Assembly (NCBI GenBank): GCA_020975725.1
Contig: QXJR01000023.1
Span: forward strand, 62,001 to 126,000
Direction: 5' to 3'
Origin: Picocystis sp. L7
Taxonomy: Eukaryota; Chlorophyta; Picocystophyceae; Picocystales; Picocystaceae
Length of the DNA: 64,000 nucleotides
Positions within the stretch are counted from its first letter, which is position 1; each line of letters opens with the position of its first letter. Below, one piece after another: positions 27,501 through 37,727 of the stretch. The position numbers were made by a program, and so were the translations under genes. Under the pieces are notes generated by a model. It saw only the letters and a list, made by a program, of their open reading frames with translations, was not told the origin of the DNA and ran no database searches.

Positions 27501-29711
27501 TCAGTAGTTGTTGCTGTAGCCACGAGGATGATGAGCTTGCCCAGGATTGTACCCGTATCCTACGTGGGAGGGTACCTCGGCGTGCCCACGCTCCTCTGTT
27601 GGCCTGCTTTTCGACCGAGTCACTATTGCGTTGCTCCCTTGCTCCTCCCCTTGTGCAGCACGTGCTCGGCCACGTCCTGCAACCACAAGTTTACGTTCCT
27701 GCGAGGTTTCCACGGCTGCAGAGGGGCCTCTGCTTGGCCTCCCAGAATTTGAAACTCCAGCGTTGGCCTGCCCGTTCTTGGCAGGCACAAGAGACCGGGA
27801 CTGAGAGCTCACTGGAGTTGCGTTCGAACTATGGCTTCGACTCAGAACCCGCCTTTCTGTCTCTGGGTTTCCTGTTGACTGGCGTCTACTTATGGATCTT
27901 CCGGAGGGAAGTATCCTAGAATCTTTTGCCGGTTTCCTTACGGCCAATGCAGTCATGCCATCCTCCAGGGACTCAAGCTGGGCCATTGTGGATCTGTCTT
28001 GGCTCCTTATGCGCGTACTTGCACCTCTCTTTGCCAAATCTTCAGTCGAGGGGAGCTGAAGGCGTTCCCTTGAGGCAGTACTTGAAGTCCTGGAAAGGGA
28101 CTTCCTGGAGCTTGTATCTAAAGCATTGGCAGACCTGGCTGGCAAAGCCTTTTTAGAACCTTTTGATGGTTCTGGAAGGGCAGGAACATTAGATTCCCTA
28201 GCATTCCGACCGGATTTAGCCCGAGGGGCAGGCAACGCAAGGGCATCCATTGCATCCTCCCGAGAAGTATGCCCTCTAAGCTTTCTGCCCGAGACCACTG
28301 CACCGGAGGATCTCTCCATTGGGGCGCTTTTGGTGCGTGCTGGTCTTGCACCGGTGCTAGATGCTCTCTCAAGCGTTGGATAAGCTGCCCAAGGCCCTCC
28401 TGCTGATTCTTGAGCCTTCGGCTGGTGTCGCATCTGGCGCATTTGTTGCACATGGTCTTCCATGGTATCCAAAAAGTCAATTGGTGGAATTTCAATGTTT
28501 GGGAACCTCACCTCCGTTTTCATCGATGTTTGTGAAAGTTCGGAATAATACTGTTGAAGCGCTCTTGACTGGGCAATGGCTGTTCTGTAAATATCGATTG
28601 CTAGCAGGCAGTCTGTCCGGCATAGCTGAAAGTAAGAATCAACAATGCGCAAGATGGCCTGGCTGGTGCATGCGTATACCTGGAAACTTTCTTCCACCAC
28701 CAATTGAAGGGGTGTAAGCATAGCAAAGTTGACTCCCGCATACATGTCTGGCTTACAGCCAAGCACTTTGCGCAGTATAATCTGCATCTTTGGTAGGACT
28801 TCCAGTAGCTCATCGATACCAAGATCCTGGACATCCTCCAGGGAATCTGGGGATGCGACATCAAAGTGCAGCTCTTTGAAGGAAGAGATGCGCTCCTCCA
28901 AGTATTCGGCGTAAGCCCGAGTAAATGCTGATAGTTCCCATGACATGGTGGCTCTCTGATCGTTGGACTCCCTCAAATCGAGCACCCCTGAAGCACGTGA
29001 ATAAAGTAGGAACTGTTGTCTTGCTCTAGCTGAACAGGTTTGCAAAATCCGATGGTAAACGTTCAGCGTCTTCAGCACCACTATCCAAGACTTCGTTCCT
29101 CGTATCCTGTTGCCTAGCTTGTGCAAGACATGTTCATGTTCCCCTTCTTGCCTGTCCATGTAGACAATCGATAGAATGGACCGCACATGCTTCTCCTTCG
29201 GGGGGGATTCTTCTTCTGAGGTTGCTTTGACGATGGTGACGTCCAGCTCCTGTTTGTTGAAGTGCGAACAGCCGGTTAGTCCATGCATCTCGTCACTTGT
29301 GCCTTGTCCATGCGCTCGACGCCAAGACGACCTGCGTTTCCCATCCACTCGACGAAAGGTGGTTCCGCGAGGGTACCAACACGTCGAGTAGGCGCGTTTG
29401 ATTGGTACGCTTCCACCTTTGCCCATCGTTGTGGAACGCCTTCTTCTGTACCTCACCCCTGCCAACCGCTTGGGTACATCGGGACGGCCGACCCTTGGAT
29501 TTGCACCTCCGTCTGTCCGTTCCACGCTCCTTTTCCCATTTCGCAACGTCTCACGCACGCTTGTCGCCAGGCGTGGTTGACGTATTCGTGCCGGTGCCCA
29601 TTGCGTGGTGTTTTCTTTTTCCCTTACCTCGTATTCGGAGTTCCTGTACTTCCGGTTGGCCCTCGTTTTGGCCACCGAGGCCGAGGTCTTCAGCTTGTCC
29701 ATCCAAGGCAT
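27501..29711 (-). CDS. ANTH-domain clathrin assembly protein (AP180/CALM type), two exons
   Basis: Exon 1 (29711-29628) gives 28 residues, MPWMDKLKTSASVAKTRANR onward. Exon 2 (29249-27501) gives the rest, 610 residues in all. The 378-bp intron has donor GAG/GTAAGG and acceptor CAAACAG, phase 0. The junction creates the perfect ANTH start (SEYE/ELDVTIVKATS). The phosphoinositide-binding signature K-x9-K-x-K-H is exact (K36, K46, K48, H49). Later ANTH helices are visible to about residue 290 (KSWIVVLKTLNVYHRILQTC, VVEESFQVYACTSQAILRIV). The C-terminal half is disordered, Ser/Arg/Pro-rich, and lacks obvious DPF or NPF clathrin-adaptor motifs. Such proteins bind PI(4,5)P2 and clathrin at endocytic sites. 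A longer unspliced frame extends upstream and through the intron, but is not the protein. Confidence 0.9.
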   Translation of the reverse strand: MPWMDKLKTSASVAKTRANRKYRNSEYEVREKENTTQWAPARIRQPRLATSVRETLRNGKRSVERTDGGANPRVGRPDVPKRLAGVRYRRRRSTTMGKGGSVPIKRAYSTCWYPRGTTFRRVDGKRRSSWRRAHGQGTSDEMHGLTGCSHFNKQELDVTIVKATSEEESPPKEKHVRSILSIVYMDRQEGEHEHVLHKLGNRIRGTKSWIVVLKTLNVYHRILQTCSARARQQFLLYSRASGVLDLRESNDQRATMSWELSAFTRAYAEYLEERISSFKELHFDVASPDSLEDVQDLGIDELLEVLPKMQIILRKVLGCKPDMYAGVNFAMLTPLQLVVEESFQVYACTSQAILRIVDSYFQLCRTDCLLAIDIYRTAIAQSRALQQYYSELSQTSMKTEVRFPNIEIPPIDFLDTMEDHVQQMRQMRHQPKAQESAGGPWAAYPTLERASSTGARPARTKSAPMERSSGAVVSGRKLRGHTSREDAMDALALPAPRAKSGRNARESNVPALPEPSKGSKKALPARSANALDTSSRKSLSRTSSTASRERLQLPSTEDLAKRGASTRIRSQDRSTMAQLESLEDGMTALAVRKPAKDSRILPSGRSISRRQSTGNPETERRVLSRSHSSNATPVSSQSRSLVPAKNGQANAGVSNSGRPSRGPSAAVETSQERKLVVAGRGRARAAQGEEQGSNAIVTRSKSRPTEERGHAEVPSHVGYGYNPGQAHHPRGYSNNY

Positions 29712-31426
29712 CTTGCCACTGTTGTCCCTCGCACGCTCGTGGGAAGTGTCCACGTTGGATGCACGAACAACAAGGTGATGCGCACCGCGTCTTTTGGGCT
29801 TGGAGATTGCCCTACCCGGTGCTCTCCCCTGCCACCCCGGGGACGCGACCCTGTCCCTGACTCCGACCCCAAGACGTCTCCCAGGGTCGCCCCAGCCCGA
29901 GACCCCCAGACCGGGGGACCGTACGGACCGTCGGGAATTCGAGAAGGGGGAAGGGGGGGAGGCAGGGAGACAGGCTGGTGAGGAGGGGGCAGCATTGGAA
30001 GACACGCGTCGGGCACGTGTCACGGCGGACGACACGAGAAGGAGAACCGATGGGAGTCGGGTTGGCGTCACAAGAATGAAAAGCGTACCCGGGAAGAGAC
30101 CGAGGTCCGTCGAACGGGCCGCAAGATGGATCCCAAGCGATCCACACGTGCATGACGGAGTGATCGGACGGAAAGGAGGGTAGCTCACACACACGGCAAC
30201 CCCATTGTAGCCATCTCGGGGCAAGGCCAAGGACGCAAGCTTATTCACAAACCATCAACGAACGGTGTCCCTCGCATGGAGTCGAACACGGCAAGGTACG
30301 AGAGCTCACGAGATTGTTGCGATCAGCTTGTGCACCCCCCTGGAAGACACGCTTTCCCTCTCGTCAATGAATCTTCAAGCGGTCGTTCATGTGAAACCTC
30401 GTGCGTAGGAGAACACACATCGCTGTAGAGCGACACGGGCTTGCTTTCAGGCAATGCATTTCCTTGCTATCCTTTGATGGGCCTTCATTCGGCGTAGGAA
30501 GAAGAACAATTCGATGGGAATTCGGCATCTTTGAAACGGAAACGTAGCTCTAGCTACACACATTCGTTTTCGGCGAATATTTTTCAAAGCACGAAGCATG
30601 CGTCGCTCGCTCGAGCTCGAACTCGCACCAAAAAAGCCAAACGACTTACCATGAATGACGCAGACCATGGTTCGTGCCGTATCATGGACGTGTTGCGTAG
30701 TAAGTCTCGATTCAATGTGCCCAGTGAGAAGCTTCCTCGAATGAAAAACACATTTGAAGTTGCAAATGCGACCAACCAACGTATTTTCCACACGAGCCGA
30801 AAACCCATCTCATGGAAAGCGGTGCGGGAAGCATGGTGTCTTTCCTTGATAAGTCCTTCACAGGTACCAGCGTGTTGTCTTCTGGTCGAAAATGCATAGG
30901 ACAGGCAATGGATGCACCTTCGAGCGCAAACTTTCACGATGTGTCTTGGTACTCTGAACATCCACTTCGGACTATGGCAGAGGTCACGTTCACGGGATTT
31001 TCCGTCTTTCTCCTAGGCTGTTTTATCTATCGTCGAACTCACTAGCACGTGGATGGAGTGAGTTGAACGTTGGCACACGACTTGCCTACTCATGACCAAG
31101 GAATCCTAGCTCTCGCACCGGCTCCGAACCACGTCATGTGCTGATATTCCTTCCCCATTCGTTCGCCTACCTTGGATTCTCTGGGTCCAATCGCGCATGC
31201 TTTGTACCTGCGTTCGTGACCTGCCTTCTTGTCCGTGCTCGCCTTCGCCATGTCCCTTCCGCCAGGACGTGTCTCTCAATCGTCCCTTCACCGCGGTCCC
31301 CTTTCGATGGGTCCGGTTCGAACCCGAACCTTTCCCGACTTGAACCGAAACGCAAAAGGGACGAACCCCCCGGATCTTCCTTTCGGACCCGACAGACGAC
31401 CCCTTCGCCATCGCCATCGAGACGCG
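29712..31426. other. Divergent intergenic region between the ANTH gene and SAC9
   Basis: About 1.7 kb with no recognisable gene. The left end is GC-rich, with a G/C-run stretch at 29860-29990. The middle (30240-31100) is AT-richer with short frames. The right end carries CCCCTTTCGATGG and GGTTCGAACC (31294-31325), forms of the recurring upstream motif, about 100-130 bp before SAC9. Confidence 0.5.
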
Positions 31427-34400
31427 ATGGCGCCTGCTTCGGCGTCGCTCGCGATCGCAAGAGGAGCGGACGGCGCGCTTTTGATGGCCTCCACGGTTCC
31501 ACGAGATCCACACACGAGGCTGGTGCGCCTGGATCCGCTCACGGGGGAACTGCAGGTGCACGAAGCGCGTGGGATCGGACGGTTCGCCTCCGAGGCAGCG
31601 GCTTGCCAAGCCATGAAAACGCGACATGGAGCCAAGGACGGAGATTTCTTACGTGCCAAGTGCATCCTAGGTGCGAAAGTGGTCGCAGGACAGGCGCTGG
31701 TGCTCGTGGCTGTGCGCACGAGGGTGTGTGCGACTCTCCCTGGTGGGAAGCACGAAGTGTTGGCCGTGGAAGAGAGCCGCTGGATCACCACCGCTCTACG
31801 TGCACCGGGAAGGAACGCGTCCAAAGAAGAGAGGAAGAAGGTGAGCACGCTTTTAGAGCATAGCCTGGACGGAATGCACTTTGTTTGCCTCACCGAAGAC
31901 CTCTCTGCACCCTTTGGTAGCATGCCTGAACAACCCGAGGATGCCAGCAGCACGAAAGGGCCACACACCTACGAGTTCAAACAGGAATTTGTGTGGAATG
32001 AACTGTGGCAAGAGAGCTTTCGAAGGCTGGGGATGGATGTGCACTGCCAAACGCTGTATCAAGGACTGGTGGAAAGCCGCACCCTCGTGGATCGAAAGGG
32101 CACCGAATGGCACTACTGTTTGGTCTCCAAAAGAAGCAAATTGCACCCAGGCACGCGATACATCGCCAGGGGGCTCAATCAAGAAAGCAGTCCTGGAAAC
32201 GAGGTTGAGTGTCAGCAACTTGTGTGGACGCAGGATGAGTCAGGCAAAACGCACTGGAGCAACCTTGTCTGGAGGCGAGGGACAGTGCCCATATGGTGGG
32301 GGCAAGAAATCAAATCAACCATGGGAGAAGCACTAATTACTGTCTCAGACACTCCCTATCAAGGCACAGAAAGATACTTTCAGCGGATCAAACATCTCTA
32401 CCACCTCGATCCGCAAACACAAGGGACCTTCCCACTCACATGTGTCAACCTTCTACGCTGCTCGCCTGGAAAGCCAGAGCTCCTTCTCTCTGAGCACTTT
32501 CACCAGGGTGTACGGGTTGCAAAAACAAAGATCAAAGATCTGGACATTCGTATGCTGAACTTTGACTGGCACGGTAATGTAAAGTCTATGGGAGAGGCCG
32601 ATGCTGTGGAAGGTTTTTGGTCCTCCACACACTGCTGCGCGAAGGAGACAAGTTATCAAGTTGGAGAGATGGCCGGAGGAAGTGTTCCAACGACCAAGCA
32701 GATGCAAAAGGGAATGATGAGGTTCAATTGTGCTGATTCTTTGGATCGAACCAACCTGGCCAGCTTTTTCTTCTGCATACAAGTCCTTGTGGAACAATGC
32801 AAAGCATTGGGCTTGTGCATTGCAGCAAAGCATGATGCGTATCCTACAGAGACAATTGAGACATCGGCGTTCCAAGGAGTCAGTGCAATTCACGCTCCCC
32901 TCCCACCAGGGTGGGAAGCCAAGGTCGACAATTCATCCGGGCGCACCTTTTACGTTGATCACAACACCAGGACGACCACATGGAACAGACCTGCACCGCT
33001 GGCAAATAGGTCGGACTCTGGAATAGCCTCAAACAGCTCCACCAGCAACGGTACAGACGTACCGTATGGCCTGTTCCATCAGTCAGTGAAGCGCTTCCGG
33101 GCCAGGGTTTCACCCACAGTGGTGTCTACTGTTGCCGACATCTTTCTCTTGAATGGGGATCTCAATGCCATGTGTTACACTGGTTCCAAAGCCATGCATT
33201 CCTCAGTGATTAACATTCTTAAAGGTCCCAAGAAGTCTGCGAGTAGGCTGGCTTTGGCTAGCAATGCGGCAATATCTGTGCAGAGGCGGTACCTGAATAT
33301 GGTGGAGGACAGTAACAGGCAGCTTCAGATTGAACTTTTTCTTGGGACGCGGTGGAGGGAATACTTTCCATCTACCTCTAGACAGATGCATCATGTGCTC
33401 TCCCGGCCACCTGGCTCGTTCCTCCTCAAACCTGTGCCTTTCTTTTCCTCGGCAAAAGTCAGCTCTGATGCTTTGCTATCGCCTGCAGAACCCTTATTTC
33501 AGTGGATGTGCCCCGCAGATGTCGGACAGGTTTCGCTTTACATTTTGCTGTCACAACCTTGCTGTGTTCGCTACATCAACATCACTTCTCGTCATGGCGT
33601 AGCTGACACGGCAAGTCCCCAGAGATTTAGTGTTCGAATGGGTCCTTATTTGGACCAGATGCAGGAAAGTGCCAAGGACATCCTCCTCCCACGCACAGAA
33701 AATGGAACTAGCATGGCTTTTCCTATCTCCAGGAAGACAGGGAAGGCAGAATGCCGGGCATCCTGCAATCCGAGAGCTCTCTATCCTTTCCGTCACGAGC
33801 CTGCCCATACAGATTATTTGACACGTATAGTCTGCATCACTTTCTCCGATGTGCCAGCAACTGGAGTTGGCAATCTCATGCTGGGTGAAGTTGACATTGT
33901 GGGCGACTGCCTTTTCAAGAAGACAGAAGACGAGATGTCAGAACTTCTTTCGGACCCCAACGTTGGCTATGGCACAGCAGGGGCATCGAACCAAGACACA
34001 GTTGAGGAGAGAGATTTGAGGGGGAAATTGGAGCAGTGCGACCTTGCAGAGAGGAAGAAAAGCCACGCGTATGAAGATGCCATCCTTGACCTCAAAAGCA
34101 GATCGCCTTTAGGTTTAGAAGGAAAACAGAATCGTGGCGTTTCCCTAGAAGAATGCTTGTCCGCGGAAATTGTCCGGCTGAAGGCAGGAATTTCTTGTAC
34201 CGAACGGGATCAGCTTCTCATCGCACAAGGATTGGAGCCTCGAATCCTTGATCCAAATAGGCTGATTCCAGCCGGCAAAGTCACGGAGATAAGGGATCTC
34301 TACACCGAGTTTATTGAGCGTGATCTGGCCGGCCAAGATTTCGAAGCTACCCGAGCTAACATTGCCCGTTTCCGAAAGGCGGGCTTTGTCCATGCCATTG

Positions 34401-35584
34401 GGGAGAAAGCTACTCGGCTCTTCGAGGAAGTGCTGAACCAAGCAGCAACACACATGCGGCAGAAGCTGTTCACAGAGAGCAGGTCCACACGGCACTTTCT
34501 GGAGCTGCTTCACAAGGGAAAGGATTCGGAACTTAAGCATAGATTTCAAAACCTTTGCTCCCTCGCGGAGTACCCGGCAGCTGCGCTGGTCAATCAGGTT
34601 CCACACTCGAAAGCCCCAGCGGAAGTGTTGCTCTGTCCAGTGGGACATCAATTTGGTTGGATGGCTCCAGCAGGCCAGAAAGAGGCAGAATTGGTGATAG
34701 CTCTAAGCTCCGAAGCTCAGGTGGAGCAGATTGGCATCCTGGCAGACAGACTCGGCTTTTCGAAGTCAGACTGCCCGGTGGTGGATGTGTCCGTAGGAAC
34801 GACCCTTGCTGGTCCTCGCCAGCGAATCTGTTCTTGGAGTGTCATCGGCAACCATGACAAGTTATTTCCGCACACCCTAACGTTCTTCACCCTGTCAAGC
34901 CCTGCCAAGTGTAGGTTTGTTTGGTTGTTGTTTCGCTTGCCGAACTCTCACCCACCGGCGCTCATCGATGCCGAAGTGAACGGGAGAACTTCTGGACCAG
35001 CAGAGCCACGGTTGCACGCGGGTAGAGTGATTGTTCTTGGCAAGGCCATGCAAAGCAACTTGGAGGAGGCCATGAAGTTGGGGGCATCGGATCACCTCCG
35101 ACTCAAGCGAGCCGCCGAGACCCAGATGCACTTGGCGAGGAGCTTTGTCACACCCATGATGGAGGATTCGAGCCATGGAGGCCGTACGATCGATTTGATG
35201 CTACCGCAGGGCGTGGACTGGGTTTCTGGATTCCAGTTGACAGTTTCTGCCGTCATGGGCGCGGGAAACATCCTATTCAGCGCGTATGGCAATCCTACCG
35301 TCCTGATTCGAGTTTCGGCCCATGCGAGCCAAGCGACAGAGGGTCCAGTTCCGCTCGAATCTGGTGCAGAATCCCAAGCGGTGCACTGCAGGGTTCCGGT
35401 CGTGAGGGAGGGTGCTACGCTCATGTACGACTTTGTCCAGCCCTTGCAAGGCACCTGCATTCGTTTTGAACTCATGGTGCATCACACGCCAGCCCCCGGC
35501 CTCTCGTACTGGCCCAGTGGTCCTGGCAACTTATCGCTGGCAGGGTTGGTCCGGTTGTACTGCTTCCGTCCCAAGAAGCAATGA
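31427..35584 (+). CDS. SAC9: SAC9-like phosphoinositide phosphatase with WW domain
   Basis: The 1385-residue product has an N-terminal SAC phosphatase domain. Its catalytic C-x5-R loop is complete in [10 protein letters not shown] (about residues 434-443). A WW domain follows within the SAC region (about 492-520, from [20 protein letters not shown] with the second Trp in TTTWNRP). The remaining 860 residues are a long C-terminal region with a coiled coil and several beta-rich blocks ([40 protein letters not shown]). SAC plus internal WW plus a long C-terminus is the plant-specific SAC9 layout, which acts on PI(4,5)P2 in membrane traffic. Arabidopsis SAC9 is longer (about 1630). ATG 31427 fits the start of the SAC fold; the upstream open frame (from 31229) looks like leader. 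Single exon. Confidence 0.93.
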   Translation: MAPASASLAIARGADGALLMASTVPRDPHTRLVRLDPLTGELQVHEARGIGRFASEAAACQAMKTRHGAKDGDFLRAKCILGAKVVAGQALVLVAVRTRVCATLPGGKHEVLAVEESRWITTALRAPGRNASKEERKKVSTLLEHSLDGMHFVCLTEDLSAPFGSMPEQPEDASSTKGPHTYEFKQEFVWNELWQESFRRLGMDVHCQTLYQGLVESRTLVDRKGTEWHYCLVSKRSKLHPGTRYIARGLNQESSPGNEVECQQLVWTQDESGKTHWSNLVWRRGTVPIWWGQEIKSTMGEALITVSDTPYQGTERYFQRIKHLYHLDPQTQGTFPLTCVNLLRCSPGKPELLLSEHFHQGVRVAKTKIKDLDIRMLNFDWHGNVKSMGEADAVEGFWSSTHCCAKETSYQVGEMAGGSVPTTKQMQKGMMRFNCADSLDRTNLASFFFCIQVLVEQCKALGLCIAAKHDAYPTETIETSAFQGVSAIHAPLPPGWEAKVDNSSGRTFYVDHNTRTTTWNRPAPLANRSDSGIASNSSTSNGTDVPYGLFHQSVKRFRARVSPTVVSTVADIFLLNGDLNAMCYTGSKAMHSSVINILKGPKKSASRLALASNAAISVQRRYLNMVEDSNRQLQIELFLGTRWREYFPSTSRQMHHVLSRPPGSFLLKPVPFFSSAKVSSDALLSPAEPLFQWMCPADVGQVSLYILLSQPCCVRYINITSRHGVADTASPQRFSVRMGPYLDQMQESAKDILLPRTENGTSMAFPISRKTGKAECRASCNPRALYPFRHEPAHTDYLTRIVCITFSDVPATGVGNLMLGEVDIVGDCLFKKTEDEMSELLSDPNVGYGTAGASNQDTVEERDLRGKLEQCDLAERKKSHAYEDAILDLKSRSPLGLEGKQNRGVSLEECLSAEIVRLKAGISCTERDQLLIAQGLEPRILDPNRLIPAGKVTEIRDLYTEFIERDLAGQDFEATRANIARFRKAGFVHAIGEKATRLFEEVLNQAATHMRQKLFTESRSTRHFLELLHKGKDSELKHRFQNLCSLAEYPAAALVNQVPHSKAPAEVLLCPVGHQFGWMAPAGQKEAELVIALSSEAQVEQIGILADRLGFSKSDCPVVDVSVGTTLAGPRQRICSWSVIGNHDKLFPHTLTFFTLSSPAKCRFVWLLFRLPNSHPPALIDAEVNGRTSGPAEPRLHAGRVIVLGKAMQSNLEEAMKLGASDHLRLKRAAETQMHLARSFVTPMMEDSSHGGRTIDLMLPQGVDWVSGFQLTVSAVMGAGNILFSAYGNPTVLIRVSAHASQATEGPVPLESGAESQAVHCRVPVVREGATLMYDFVQPLQGTCIRFELMVHHTPAPGLSYWPSGPGNLSLAGLVRLYCFRPKKQ

Positions 35585-35599
35585 TACGCGCACGTTTGC

Positions 35600-35605
35600 A
35601 ATAAA
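35600..35605 (+). terminator. AATAAA poly(A) signal of SAC9
   Basis: AATAAA begins 16 nt after the SAC9 stop codon. Confidence 0.6.
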
Positions 35606-35798
35606 GCCTCGGATTGCCGTGTTTCCATCCAGGGCTGTGCGATGACCTGCTTGTACCTGGAAGTGCCCTACGTGCCTTGTCTGCCCTTGTTCTACGCCGT
35701 GCTTCCTTGGGATCGACGGTCGAGCGCTCCGAATGGCCTGGGTGTGATGATGAAGGTCCATCCAGTGCTCATGGTCGGGTGGCCATTGCCAACACTCC

Positions 35799-36740
35799 AT
35801 GGGTCCACCTTCCCGCGTCCATTCCGACGCCATGGCCGTGGCCAAGCGGATGCGCACGTGCAGGATGCATCCGTCCAGGAAGCTCCCACGTCGCCAGGGG
35901 AAGGTGGCGCGTGCCATGGCGCGTTCCAAAGGCGATTCGACGCCATGGCGTCGCGTGGCGAACTGGCCGACGGCGGGCCGCTTGGGCGCGTTCGTCGCGT
36001 CCGTCGCGGCTCTGGCCGCGCCTGCTGCGCCTTGGTCCACGTTCGGACGCGCTACGTGGCTCTATGCGTCCCTGGTGACGGCGCTGTGGACGTGGCAGCG
36101 ACACGTGCGCGTCCAGGCGCCTCCATGGCGTGCTTCTGGACGGGCATGGCCATGGAAGGCGGCGAAAGAGGCGTGCTGGGGATGGTTGGGAGGTGTCATG
36201 GCGGTCTTGACGCTGGTCCTGACCTTCCACAGCAGCAACATGGCTCAATGCACGTGTCCTGGAACACAATCCGCCATGCACCTCGCCTATGGGACGGGGA
36301 TGGGATTCGCCGTGGCATGGGTGGAAGAATGGCTCTTTCGTGGTTGGCTGGTAGATGAATTGGCGACAGACTTGCCGCCTGCACGGGCCAAAATGCTCTC
36401 GGCATTGCTCTTCGGGTTGGCACATGGATCCGTGAAGGCGATGCCAGGGATGGTGGCGCTGGCCTTGGGATTGTCTGCAGCAAGGGAAATCACGCACGGA
36501 CGCATTGCACTGCCCGTAGGCTTGCACGCCGGTCTGGTGGGCACATACTACTGCATTGATGCAGGGAAACTGCTGGTGGTCAATGCGGGCAAAGCGTCCT
36601 GGATGACGGGACACGCACAAGGGAACCCACTGGCCGGAGCCATCGGACTGGGCGTGGTGTCGGCGCTCGCTGTGGTTCTGCACCTGCTGTCCCATCAGAT
36701 CCATCGGAACGATCCAAACCACATGGCCCAAGTCACTTGA
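35799..36740 (+). CDS. CPBP-family intramembrane metalloprotease (CAAX-protease-like)
   Basis: The frame gives up to 313 residues with about six membrane helices. The catalytic EExxxR motif is present as VEEWLFRGWL, and the second conserved His-bearing helices are FGLAHGSVKAMPGMVALALG and LPVGLHAGLVGTYYCID. This matches the CPBP (ABI) glutamic/metallo intramembrane protease family; plant members are mostly plastid proteins of uncertain substrate. The N-terminus is Arg/Ala-rich and could be a transit peptide. ATG 35799 is the first, but 35832 (MAVAKRMR) and a later ATG at about 35916 (MARSKGDS) are also plausible. It follows SAC9 on the same strand after about 215 bp. Confidence 0.82.
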   Translation: MGPPSRVHSDAMAVAKRMRTCRMHPSRKLPRRQGKVARAMARSKGDSTPWRRVANWPTAGRLGAFVASVAALAAPAAPWSTFGRATWLYASLVTALWTWQRHVRVQAPPWRASGRAWPWKAAKEACWGWLGGVMAVLTLVLTFHSSNMAQCTCPGTQSAMHLAYGTGMGFAVAWVEEWLFRGWLVDELATDLPPARAKMLSALLFGLAHGSVKAMPGMVALALGLSAAREITHGRIALPVGLHAGLVGTYYCIDAGKLLVVNAGKASWMTGHAQGNPLAGAIGLGVVSALAVVLHLLSHQIHRNDPNHMAQVT

Positions 36741-37727
36741 GGCTCGAGGCCTCCATCTGGCGGGCGTTTGCCTGTACTTCTCCACGTTCACGTCCACAAA
36801 CAGGGACCTTTGAACGGCGACCGAGGTCCTGCATCGGCACACTTGAATTTGCACTCCCGCGGCGATCGGCGACGGGGAACCATTCCCTCCGAGATCTCTC
36901 GAGTGTGTGCAATCTCGCACCTTGATCTCGTTCGATTCTGATGGACACGGCTGTGCCGTTCGCACGTCCAAGCAGACCTGCACCCGACCATGCTCGGGTG
37001 TGGTGGCAGCTTTCTGCTGGGGTATGTATCCTCGACCGCTTGACGCATCTCCATCCCAGAGACACGTCGTTCTCCCGTTCCAATGGCTTCACAGCTTCAG
37101 CTGTGCTGCAATCCATCTTCATCTTGTGTTGTGTCTTCTTCCAACTGCATGCAATTCTGCACAGACAGGGACGTGCTGGGTCCGAACCCGTGCCAGTCGA
37201 TGCCTCTCTCCTCGTATCGATATCTACGCCCCTACCGATCGATACCAGGGGAAGATCTCGATTCGGTTTCGTAGGAAGATATCGATGTGATATCGAGAGA
37301 TCTCGAATCCTCGATCGATATCTTTGGTTCGGGCGGGCCCGGATCGTTTCGCGAAGCTGGACGCGTCCATCACGAAAAGGAGTGGGATCTGCTGCGCGTG
37401 CTGCGCTCGCTCGCGGCCTCAAACCGCCGTGCTTTGCCGTGCTTCGACCGGAAAGACGCGAAGGAGGACCTGTCCCGTCCTGCAGCGACTTCCTGCGGCA
37501 GAAACGAGCACGCACGTGCCTGGCAACCCGCGTTTCGTCACGCGGCCCAGGGAGGCGTGCTTTGGAAGGTGCCTGTTGGACGCACGAAGCGGATCGAGGT
37601 ACGAACGGACGCAAGAGATTGGATAGAGAAGCCAGACGCACGAGACAATCCTTGGCAAACGAGAGAAGAGGACGCGTGCACGCGGACGTACCTTCGAAAA
37701 GGTACCTGAAGACGCGCCTGCCAGCCC
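36741..37727. other. Upstream region of the DUF726 gene with TATCGATA palindromes
   Basis: No convincing gene. A cluster at 37214-37325 contains at least six overlapping palindromic motifs: TATCGATATC, GATCGATAC, GATCTCGAT, ATATCGATG, GATATCGAGAGATCTCGA and CTCGATCGATATC. Similar motif blocks occur upstream of the MED28-like and VPS13-like genes and within the 41.8-kb minisatellite. A 302-residue minus-strand frame covers most of the region but looks like no protein. Confidence 0.55.

Noticed and set aside
27501-30248. 915-residue version of the ANTH protein
   Set aside because: The unspliced frame includes leader and a 378-bp intron; splicing restores the exact ANTH start.
36733-37641. 302-residue minus-strand frame
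   Set aside because: Arg-rich, no domain, lies over a palindrome-rich promoter region.
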